A stretch of 9,791 nucleotides of DNA from assembly GCA_030036985.1 (NCBI GenBank), contig JASHSD010000444.1, positions 1 through 9,791 on the forward strand, in the 5' to 3' direction. Numbering within the stretch: the stretch's first letter is position 1; each line of letters starts with the position of its first letter. The translations under genes and the position numbers were made by a program. This DNA comes from Bryobacteraceae bacterium. GTDB taxonomy: Bacteria > Acidobacteriota > Terriglobia > Bryobacterales > Bryobacteraceae. The notes under the pieces were generated by a model, which was not told where the DNA came from, made no database searches, and saw nothing but the letters and a program-made list of their open reading frames with translations. Positions 1 through 6,276 of this stretch are shown here, in pieces.

Positions 1-1
1 C

Positions 2-664
2 TTTAATTATTTGACGCTCGCGCTCTGTATTTTCCTGCTGGACGATAAGCTTCTGTCATGGCTGAAAGGGGCCGCGAAATCGCCCAAGCCGCTGCGCGCG
101 AATCAGAGGCTCTCGGTGGCGCTGATCGTTTTTGTGCTTGCTGTTTCGGTAACCCAGCTCTTTAACATGTTCGGGGTGGGGACGCCTGGGGCCGCGAACG
201 AAATTGAGGGCGCCGTGGCGCCATTTGGGGTGGTCAATCAATACGGCTTGTTTGCGAATATGACCACCGAGCGGCCTGAGATTTCGATCGAAGGTTCGAA
301 CGATGGCAAGGAATGGCAGCCTTATGTGTTCAAGTACAAACCGGGTCCACTCAACCGCGCGCCCCCATGGGTGGCGCCGGATCAGCCGCGGCTCGATTGG
401 CAGATGTGGTTTGCCGCACTGGGAAATTACCGCGAGAATCCATGGCTGCTGCGTTTCATGATGCAGCTGCTGCAGGGATCGGCTCCGGTCATCGAATTGC
501 TCGACCACGATCCGTTCGCGGGCAAACCGCCCAAGTACATTCGCGCCATGGAATACGACTATCAGTTCACCAATTCCGATGAACGCCGCCGGACCGGCAA
601 CTGGTGGAAACGCGAACTTCGGGGCGCGTACTTTCCGCCGGTGAGCCTGCGCGGACAGCCCTGA
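2..664 (+). CDS. Lipase maturation factor family protein (LMF1-like), C-terminal part, 5' end outside window
   Basis: This is the 3' end of a gene cut by the left window edge. The frame is open from base 2 (F-N-Y-L-T-L...) to the TGA at 662-664, giving 220 visible residues; the TTG at 11 is not a believable start. Two hydrophobic stretches come first: the Phe-Asn-Tyr-Leu-Thr segment ending in Leu-Leu-Asp-Asp, typical of the family's last membrane region, and a helix around LSVALIVFVLAVSVTQLF. A soluble C-terminal domain follows with the family's signature elements: NQYGLFANMTTERPEI, IEGSNDGKEWQPYVFKYKPG and RLDWQMWFAALG. In vertebrates LMF1 is an ER membrane protein needed for folding of dimeric lipases. 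Bacterial homologues are common but their role is not established; an envelope folding or lipid-related function is inference. The pgm gene begins 15 bp downstream, so the two may share a transcript, though no functional link is obvious. Confidence 0.85.
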   Translation, partial: FNYLTLALCIFLLDDKLLSWLKGAAKSPKPLRANQRLSVALIVFVLAVSVTQLFNMFGVGTPGAANEIEGAVAPFGVVNQYGLFANMTTERPEISIEGSNDGKEWQPYVFKYKPGPLNRAPPWVAPDQPRLDWQMWFAALGNYRENPWLLRFMMQLLQGSAPVIELLDHDPFAGKPPKYIRAMEYDYQFTNSDERRRTGNWWKRELRGAYFPPVSLRGQP

Positions 665-679
665 AATAATCAGAAGACT

Positions 680-2290
680 ATGGCCGTTCACCCTCTCGCA
701 GGCAAACCCGCGCCACCGGAGATCCTGATCGATCCGGCCAGGCTTGAACGCGATTACTTCGAGCGCAAGCCGGATCTGTCCGACCCTGGCCAACTGGTGA
801 GCTTCGGCACCAGCGGACATCGCGGGACGTCTGCCGACGGCACGTTTACCGAGGCGCACATCCTTGCCATCACGCAGGCCGTTTGCGAGTACCGGACGAT
901 GAAGGGCATCGGCGGTCCGCTGTTCATGGGCAAGGACACGCACGCGCTTTCGGGCGTCGCGCAGAACAGCGCGCTCGAAGTGCTCTCGGCCAACGGCGTC
1001 GAAACGAGGATACAGCGCGGCGACGGCGTGACGCCGACGCCGGTGATTTCACATGCGATTCTGACCTTCAATCGCGATAACAAAACGCAGTCGGACGGGA
1101 TCGTCGTGACGCCTTCGCACAATCCTCCCGAGGATGCAGGGTTCAAATACAATCCGCCGGAGGGCGGTCCGGCCGATACCGACATCACCGGTTGGATTCA
1201 GAACCGCGCCAACGAGCTGTTGCGCGGAGCGAATCGCGAGGTGAAACGCGGCGCGCGATCTTCCTCTGTGCAGGAGATCGATTTCGTTGCGCCGTATGTC
1301 GACGATCTCGCCAACGTCATCGACATGGAGGCGATTCGCGCGGTGCGATTGAACATCGGGGTGGATCCGCTCGGCGGCTCTTCATTGCCGTACTGGCAGC
1401 CGATCGCCGACCGCTACGGTCTCAACCTGACCATCGTGAATCCGAAGCTTGATCCGCGCTTCGCGTTCATGGCAGTGGACCACGACGGCAAGATTCGCAT
1501 GGATTGCTCAAGCCCTTATGCGATGGCGAGCACGGTGAAGCTCAAGGACCGTTTCGATATCTCCTGGGGCAACGATCCCGACGCCGACCGGCACGGCATT
1601 ATCACGCGCTCGGTCGGGCTGATGAACCCGAATTACTATCTGGCGGTCGCCATTCAATACCTGCTGACGCATCGGCCGGAGTGGCCGAAGTCGGCGGTGG
1701 TGGGCAAGACGCTGGTGAGCAGCGGTCTGATCGACCGCGTGGTGAATGATCGGCATCGCACGCTGTGGGAGGTTCCGGTGGGATTCAAGTGGTTCGCTCC
1801 GGGCCTGTTCGACGGTTCGTGCTGTTTCGGTGGCGAGGAAAGCGCCGGGGCCAGTTTCTTCCGCCGTAACGGATCGGTTTGGACCACCGATAAGGACGGG
1901 CTGATTCTCGGATTGCTCTCGGCTGAGATTACGGCGCGGACCGGAAGAGATCCGGGCGAGCATTATCGCGATTTGACGCGGTGCTTCGGGGAATCGTTTT
2001 ATACGCGCATTGATACGCCGGCCACGCGCGAGCAGAAGGAGAAGCTGAAGGCGCTGTCGCCGGATGCGGTGAAGGCGTCGACGCTGGCGGGCGATCCGAT
2101 TACGGCGCGACTGACGAAGGCCCCTGGAAATGACGCGCCTATCGGCGGATTGAAGGTCGCGACGGAGTATGGATGGTTCGCGGCGCGGCCTTCGGGTACG
2201 GAAGATATTTATAAGCTCTATGCTGAGAGCTTTCGCGGCGAGGAGCATTTGGCGCAGATCGTCGAAGAGGCGCGGCAGATTGTGGGTTAA
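680..2290 (+). CDS. pgm: Alpha-D-phosphohexomutase: phosphoglucomutase
   Basis: This enzyme interconverts glucose 1-phosphate and glucose 6-phosphate in the cytoplasm, linking glycolysis to glycogen, trehalose and cell-surface sugar synthesis. At 536 residues it has the usual length of the bacterial alpha-PGM type. All four active-site loops are visible: the phosphoserine loop TPSHNPP (Ser146, followed by the N-P-P-E-G-G segment typical of this PGM subgroup), the metal loop NDPDADRHG (Asp299, Asp301, Asp303), the sugar-binding GGEESAG (384-390), and the phosphate-binding RPSGTEDIYKLY (503-514). The N-terminal SFGTSGHRGT (41-50) is also characteristic. The ATG at 680 gives a normal N-terminus; only a weak AGAAG lies just upstream (672-676). 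It ends 66 bp before the convergent MBL gene. Nothing looks damaged. Confidence 0.97.
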   Translation: MAVHPLAGKPAPPEILIDPARLERDYFERKPDLSDPGQLVSFGTSGHRGTSADGTFTEAHILAITQAVCEYRTMKGIGGPLFMGKDTHALSGVAQNSALEVLSANGVETRIQRGDGVTPTPVISHAILTFNRDNKTQSDGIVVTPSHNPPEDAGFKYNPPEGGPADTDITGWIQNRANELLRGANREVKRGARSSSVQEIDFVAPYVDDLANVIDMEAIRAVRLNIGVDPLGGSSLPYWQPIADRYGLNLTIVNPKLDPRFAFMAVDHDGKIRMDCSSPYAMASTVKLKDRFDISWGNDPDADRHGIITRSVGLMNPNYYLAVAIQYLLTHRPEWPKSAVVGKTLVSSGLIDRVVNDRHRTLWEVPVGFKWFAPGLFDGSCCFGGEESAGASFFRRNGSVWTTDKDGLILGLLSAEITARTGRDPGEHYRDLTRCFGESFYTRIDTPATREQKEKLKALSPDAVKASTLAGDPITARLTKAPGNDAPIGGLKVATEYGWFAARPSGTEDIYKLYAESFRGEEHLAQIVEEARQIVG

Positions 2291-2356
2291 AGTCAAACGC
2301 TCCCTTGCGGTCGCGGCTCGGTATGGGTTAGCGGTTGGCGTGGGAGTTTTCGAGGC

Positions 2357-3328
2357 TTACTTGCCGGCTTTGAGGCTCTTGTAAGACGCTTCTAAGAACT
2401 TATCCGTGGTCCAGAAGCCCTTATCGCTGCCGTAGAGCGGATCGTAGTCGGAGCTCGGCTTGGCGGCCTTGAACTGTTCGAGCGTCATACCCTTTCGGAT
2501 CATGTCGACAAAGCGATCGCGCAGGATCGTCATCATGTCGCGGTACTCGACCACATCCGCTTCATCGCAAAGCCGGCCGTGGCCCGGAATCACGTAGGTG
2601 CCGCCTTCCTGCTTCTCCGCCGGAATCGTAATGTCGATGATGTGGTTCAGGCCGTCCAGCACGCCCTGATAGGTTCCGCCGCGATCGCTATCCATGATCG
2701 GGTAGCTGGTGGTCACGAAAATATCGCCCACGCTCACCACGTCAGACCGGCGGAAAAACACGATGCTGTCGCCATCGGAATGGGCTTTGGGCTGATGAAA
2801 TATCTGGATCGCCTCGCCGTTGAAGAAGAGGTCCTTTTCGTCGGTGATATAAGTATCGGTGGGCCAGGCTTTGCTTGGGGCCGCGGGCGTTTCGCCGTCC
2901 TTGCGGCTGATACGGTCGAGCACTTCCTGCGCCGCGATTATGGTGGCGCCTTCGCCCGCGCTCGCGCCGATATCGCCGACCACATTGCCGCCCGTGATGG
3001 TGCTGCCGGCGGCCCCAATCTTCTCGTTGCCGCCCGTGTGATCGGGATGGACGTGGGTGTCGATGATGTACCGGATCGGCTTGGTGGAAATCGTGCGGAT
3101 CGCGGCGAGCACTTTATCGGACATGTTCGCAAGGCCCGCGTCGACCAGCAGTACGCCTTCGTCTCCGGCCTGCACGGTGATGTTGCCGCCCGCGCCCACC
3201 AGCATGTAAACCTTGCCCTGGACGTGCAGGACGTGAACCTCGCCGGTATCGGCATTCCGCGGCTGCTGCGCGCACAGAGGCGCCGACAGCAGAGCGAGGA
3301 GCGGCAGCACGATGTGTTTGGTCTTCAT
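2357..3328 (-). CDS. Exported metallo-beta-lactamase-fold hydrolase
   Basis: A 323-residue protein with a clear Sec signal peptide: basic MKTKH, a hydrophobic core, and probable cleavage after Leu-Cys-Ala at residue 20, before Gln-Gln. It should act in the periplasm or outside. The MBL fold's metal site is complete: THVHPDHTGG (His92, His94, Asp96, His97), a third-ligand histidine in KAHSDGD (His183), the bridging Asp202 in SVGDIF, and His250 in VIPGHG. The aspartate in place of the class B lactamase cysteine, together with PGHG, resembles general MBL hydrolases rather than true lactamases, so I do not call antibiotic resistance. Its substrate cannot be told from sequence. The start ATG overlaps the stop of the upstream secreted-protein gene (ATGA, 3328-3325), implying translational coupling. 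I see no good ribosome-binding site of its own, which supports that. Confidence 0.9.
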   Translation of the reverse strand: MKTKHIVLPLLALLSAPLCAQQPRNADTGEVHVLHVQGKVYMLVGAGGNITVQAGDEGVLLVDAGLANMSDKVLAAIRTISTKPIRYIIDTHVHPDHTGGNEKIGAAGSTITGGNVVGDIGASAGEGATIIAAQEVLDRISRKDGETPAAPSKAWPTDTYITDEKDLFFNGEAIQIFHQPKAHSDGDSIVFFRRSDVVSVGDIFVTTSYPIMDSDRGGTYQGVLDGLNHIIDITIPAEKQEGGTYVIPGHGRLCDEADVVEYRDMMTILRDRFVDMIRKGMTLEQFKAAKPSSDYDPLYGSDKGFWTTDKFLEASYKSLKAGK

Positions 3329-4167
3329 TTCGCGGGTTTCATCTGCTTCATCTTGAGCCGGTACTCGGGGTACATGGTCTCGGCGCCGCCGCGGGGCGCT
3401 TCCGCAGGAAGATCGTACTTCTTCGGGAACTCAGTGAGGAACGTGTTGGTCCCCGGCAGATGACTGGGCACCTCGCCTTTGGGCCGCACCACTTCGACCA
3501 CGGCTTCGCAGGGATAAGGCGCAATCTGCTGGCGCTCGTCGGCCTGAAAATCCGTGGAGCGGATGAACGGCTCGGTCAGATACACCGGGTCGTTCACAAT
3601 CACCACGACGGTCAGAATGTTGCCGTGCCGCAGGAGATGTTCAGTGACAGTGGCGCGGTCGCTGCGGGGCACGCCGTTGCGCCTGATCCAGCCGTTCTTC
3701 AGATGATCGGTGGTGATGGTGAGGATGTCGCCTTCCCATTTGCCGGTCGAGAAGCCCTGCCACGTGTGAGGAGCGTAATCGGGCGGATGCGGACGGCCGT
3801 CCATCCAGATGATGCGCTCGGGAGCTTGCCATGAGATGTGCGTGTGGTAGGCGATGAGTTGTTGCGTTTCTCGGTCCACTTCCTTCCAGATGCGAAGATT
3901 CGCGGGACCGCGCCAGGCGTAATCGGAAGGATGCGGCTTGCACTGGTGCTCGGGCAAGGTCAGGAGGGACGCGTCCCAAGTGTCGGCCCGCAGGCGGGCG
4001 GCGGCGTTGATCGGCAGGCCGAGGTAGTCGCCGATTTCGGGACCGGGGATGCGCTCGGGGAAATCCTCGTGGAACAACGGCGCCCATTCGCCGGAGGGGT
4101 CGAGTTGCGCCGCCGCCGGCAGGGCAAACATCGCCGCCAGAAGGAGTCCGGTGATCCGATAGTGCAT
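3325..4167 (-). CDS. Secreted protein of unknown function
   Basis: A 280-residue protein I cannot assign a function. It has a signal peptide (MHYRITGLLLAAMFALPAAA, probable cleavage before Gln21). The mature part contains a block like one I know from many uncharacterised Acidobacteriota secreted proteins: WMDGRPHPP (121-129), then HTWQGFSTGKWEGD (134-147), TTDHLKNGW (152-160), RNGVPRSDRATVTEH (163-177) and VNDPVYLTEPF (191-201). Here it seems a divergent member, with extra N-terminal sequence (about 21-90). Two cysteines in the mature protein, Cys76 and Cys220, could form a disulfide after export. A strong GAGGGG ribosome-binding site 9 bp before the ATG fixes the start. Its stop overlaps the start of the exported MBL hydrolase gene, so the two proteins are probably made in fixed proportion and may share a substrate or complex. 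Confidence 0.8.
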   Translation of the reverse strand: MHYRITGLLLAAMFALPAAAQLDPSGEWAPLFHEDFPERIPGPEIGDYLGLPINAAARLRADTWDASLLTLPEHQCKPHPSDYAWRGPANLRIWKEVDRETQQLIAYHTHISWQAPERIIWMDGRPHPPDYAPHTWQGFSTGKWEGDILTITTDHLKNGWIRRNGVPRSDRATVTEHLLRHGNILTVVVIVNDPVYLTEPFIRSTDFQADERQQIAPYPCEAVVEVVRPKGEVPSHLPGTNTFLTEFPKKYDLPAEAPRGGAETMYPEYRLKMKQMKPAK

Positions 4168-4176
4168 TTGAAACTG

Positions 4177-4182
4177 CCCCTC
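4177..4182 (-). promoter_or_regulatory. Ribosome-binding site of the secreted-protein gene
   Basis: GAGGGG on the - strand lies 9 bases before the ATG at 4167. It is the best Shine-Dalgarno match in the minus-strand cluster, and it sets the start of the secreted protein so that a full signal peptide is made. The downstream MBL gene has no comparable site. Confidence 0.6.
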
Positions 4183-4253
4183 GATACGCTATCCTGGCGG
4201 GGCGCGGGATTCTTGCAGAAATCAGGCTGAAGCCAGCAGATTTCGAACCTGCA

Positions 4254-5021
4254 TCAGGCGTTGGCGAAGCCGGTCACCGAAGAGATCTTTCCGGCGGGCG
4301 AGAAGACAAAGACAATAGCGCCGGAAGCGCGATCTTTGCCGTCGCTGTCGAGGGCGACCCAATCGGCCAGCACCGTTCCCTGACAGTGCCGGAGAGCGCC
4401 TTTGCGCCGCCAACGAATGCCCGCGCTATAGTGCTGGGCCGCGCCAGCGTGCGCCGTTAGATCCGCGAGTCCATCGAGCAGGCTGTGGCGGTCGCGGAAG
4501 GTGACGCCGGGTTCGACGATTTTGGCAAATGCGTCTTCGCGCGCCTGATCGTCCGTGATGGCCCACGCGGCAAACCAGGCATCGATCGTTTCCGCCGCTC
4601 CGGCGGAGACCTCGTTCGCGACCACGTTGCCGAAGAGCGACAGCTGGAAACGCCATCCCTGGACGTGAGCGTCCCGGTGCGCGGATTCGGCAAACTCGTG
4701 CCGAAGGTGCAGGCGCGTTCCGGCAGCGTCCGGCGCAAGGTGAATGGTTACACGGGAACCGCCTGGCGGAATCGGATTTCCGGTGGCGTAACCATAGGTG
4801 AAGACGATCCGTTCGGGAGGCTGCAGTTCGATAACCTCGCCGATCGTCTCGACTCCGTTCGGATGACGGATGTAAACCCGCCCTCCGGGAGTGGCGTCGA
4901 TGGTCGAGCCGACGCCCCACCAAGATGCCCAGCGGGCGCTGTCGGTGAAGAATCGGAACCCGGTTTCGGGCGTTGCGTTGATGACGACGGTGCGCTCCAG
5001 CGCGTAGGGCAGTTCGGGCAT
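4254..5021 (-). CDS. SRPBCC (AHSA1/START-like) domain protein with C-terminal SnoaL-like domain
   Basis: A 255-residue, apparently two-domain cytoplasmic protein. Residues 1-140 look like the AHSA1/SRPBCC helix-grip fold: ERTVVINATPETGFRFFTD at the start, the WASWWG motif (31-36), GGRVYIRHPNG, the strand ERIVFTYGY (70-78), and the terminal long helix HVQGWRFQLSLFGNVV (119-134). Residues from about 143 to 255 resemble a SnoaL/NTF2-like cone domain: an opening helix (TIDAWFAAWAI), PGVTFRDRHSLLDGLADL (171-188), and closing strands CQGTVLADWVAL and GAIVFVFSPAGKISSVTGF. Both folds form hydrophobic ligand pockets; the ligand is unknown. The gene lies 6 bp after an arsR-type gene, a very common pairing for AHSA1 proteins, and is surely co-transcribed with it. 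GAGGA overlapping the arsR stop supports the ATG at 5021. No signal peptide is present. Confidence 0.85.
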   Translation of the reverse strand: MPELPYALERTVVINATPETGFRFFTDSARWASWWGVGSTIDATPGGRVYIRHPNGVETIGEVIELQPPERIVFTYGYATGNPIPPGGSRVTIHLAPDAAGTRLHLRHEFAESAHRDAHVQGWRFQLSLFGNVVANEVSAGAAETIDAWFAAWAITDDQAREDAFAKIVEPGVTFRDRHSLLDGLADLTAHAGAAQHYSAGIRWRRKGALRHCQGTVLADWVALDSDGKDRASGAIVFVFSPAGKISSVTGFANA

Positions 5022-5024
5022 AGA

Positions 5025-5029
5025 TCCTC
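5025..5029 (-). promoter_or_regulatory. Ribosome-binding site of the SRPBCC gene, overlapping the arsR-type stop
   Basis: GAGGA on the - strand sits inside and just after the TGA stop of the repressor gene, 3 bases from the ATG at 5021. The spacing is short, but the overlap points to ribosomes passing directly from the repressor to the SRPBCC gene. Confidence 0.5.
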
Positions 5030-5381
5030 AGCTTTTTCGTTTTCGGCCGCGGCGTTTGCGGGGCGCCGGGCCGCGGCGGGTTTGCTCGAGTTCGGCAGCC
5101 AGTTTGAGTTTCCAGAGCGCGTCGTCCCACATCCGCTCCAGCATTTCCGCGACGGGGCCGAGGGCCTCGCGGCGGGCTTTGTAGAAACGGTTGCGCTGCT
5201 CGGCGCGCGCTTCCAGCAATCCGGATTGGACAAGGGAGCGCAGTTGCAGCGATACGGCTCCAAAGGTCACGTCCGGCATGGCGCGATGTATGGCTCCTGC
5301 GGTCTGTTCCTCATTCCAGACGAGACGCAGAATCTCGCGGCGGCGCGGGGATGCGATGGCGTCCAGAATGGCGGCGTCCAT
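5028..5381 (-). CDS. ArsR-family winged-helix transcriptional repressor
   Basis: A 117-residue DNA-binding protein. The start MDAAILDAIASPRRREILRL is the classic first helix of ArsR-type regulators. The helix-turn-helix follows (AGAIHRAM, then recognition helix TFGAVSLQLRSLVQSGLL, 39-56), then the beta-wing EARAEQRNRFYKA (57-69) and a C-terminal dimerisation helix containing MLERMWDDALWKLKL. The tail PRKRRGRKRKS is strongly basic. There is no cysteine, so the metal-sensing thiol sites of true ArsR/SmtB proteins are absent. It more likely belongs to the group that controls an adjacent SRPBCC gene and itself. The gene has no Shine-Dalgarno sequence. A palindrome AGTTTAAACT lies 6 bp upstream of the ATG, inside a plausible -10 box, consistent with autorepression. 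What signal releases it is unknown. Confidence 0.9.
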   Translation of the reverse strand: MDAAILDAIASPRRREILRLVWNEEQTAGAIHRAMPDVTFGAVSLQLRSLVQSGLLEARAEQRNRFYKARREALGPVAEMLERMWDDALWKLKLAAELEQTRRGPAPRKRRGRKRKS

Positions 5382-5387
5382 TGATTG

Positions 5388-5397
5388 AGTTTAAACT
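5388..5397. promoter_or_regulatory. Candidate ArsR-type operator: 10-bp perfect palindrome
   Basis: AGTTTAAACT is a perfect palindrome in a short AT-rich patch, 6 bp upstream of the repressor's start codon. Position and symmetry fit a dimeric winged-helix repressor blocking its own promoter. That this is the actual binding site is inference. Confidence 0.5.
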
Positions 5398-5416
5398 AAA
5401 ATATCAGATCGGGCAA
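5388..5416 (-). promoter_or_regulatory. Candidate sigma-70-type promoter of the arsR-SRPBCC unit
   Basis: On the - strand, TTGCCC (5416-5411) and TAAACT (5393-5388) are separated by exactly 17 bases, each matching 4 of 6 consensus positions. Transcription would be expected about 7 bases after the -10 box, at the A of the ATG itself. With no Shine-Dalgarno present, this suggests a leaderless mRNA. The -10 box overlaps the palindromic operator. The rest of the 68-bp gap (5382-5449) shows no terminator for the DJ-1 gene. Confidence 0.35.
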
Positions 5417-5449
5417 AGGTTTACGTTGAAGGTCCTGGGTATTGCCGGC

Positions 5450-6031
<582 letters not shown>

Positions 6032-6040
6032 GAGCGTTCT

Positions 6041-6268
6041 CTATTTCAGGGAAGAGCGCAGCAGATCGTACAGGATAGATCCGAACATCATGAGATATGC
6101 GGCGGCCAGCATTTCCCAGAATGCCCACTTCTGACGCCGCTTCGTGGTCTCAAAGGGTTTCCCCATCTGTACGATCCCCACCCAACCACGTGCCACCAGC
6201 CACCAAAGGCAGGCGCCCATTGGAGGAACCAGGAGATCGAGAAGAACAGTTTGGCGGATAGGAAGCAT
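6041..6268 (-). CDS. Small membrane protein with two predicted helices, unknown function
   Basis: I do not recognise this 75-residue protein. The start MLPIRQTVLLDLLVPPMG leads into a hydrophobic segment (about residues 8-31, rich in Leu and Trp). A short basic loop with KRRQK (43-47) follows, then a second hydrophobic segment, AFWEMLAAAYLMMFGSILYDLL (49-70). With the basic loop kept inside, both ends would face out. Each helix contains proline, glycine or an acidic residue. The frame stays open upstream to 6580, but that extension is arginine-rich and lies within the dehydrogenase gene, so I take the ATG at 6268, which follows the dehydrogenase stop by 8 bp. GAG in that gap is a weak ribosome-binding site. 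Its place between two soluble enzymes suggests a membrane anchor or electron-transfer partner for the dehydrogenase; this is inference. Confidence 0.65.
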   Translation of the reverse strand: MLPIRQTVLLDLLVPPMGACLWWLVARGWVGIVQMGKPFETTKRRQKWAFWEMLAAAYLMMFGSILYDLLRSSLK

Positions 6269-6276
6269 AGCGTGTC

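Noticed and set aside
56..943. A - strand open frame of 295 codons opposite the lipase maturation factor and pgm genes.
   Set aside because: It spans the junction of two well-supported + strand genes and its arginine-rich translation has no recognisable features.
2300..2350. Possible bidirectional terminator between the convergent pgm and MBL genes: CTCCC (2300-2304) facing GGGAG (2342-2346) followed by TTTT.
   Set aside because: The stem has only five pairs around a 37-base loop, too weak to call an intrinsic terminator by eye.
2357..3328. The MBL-fold protein as a class B beta-lactamase resistance gene.
   Set aside because: The metal site has aspartate at the position of the lactamase cysteine and a PGHG ending like general MBL hydrolases, and the genetic context shows no resistance genes.
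2579..3463. Long + strand open frame of 294 codons opposite the MBL and secreted-protein genes.
   Set aside because: It is antisense to two genes with clear motifs and signal peptides, has composition typical of a GC-rich shadow frame (rich in Ala, Arg, His, Asp), and no recognisable domain.
4236..4252. On the - strand, a T-arm-like hairpin (GCAGG-TTCGAAA-TCTGC) resembling the 3' part of a tRNA, just after the SRPBCC stop.
   Set aside because: The invariant C61 is replaced by T, no matching 5' acceptor strand, D-arm or anticodon arm lies upstream (that region codes for the SRPBCC protein's end), and no CCA follows. A tRNA-fragment attachment site is possible but there is no integrase or second copy in the window.
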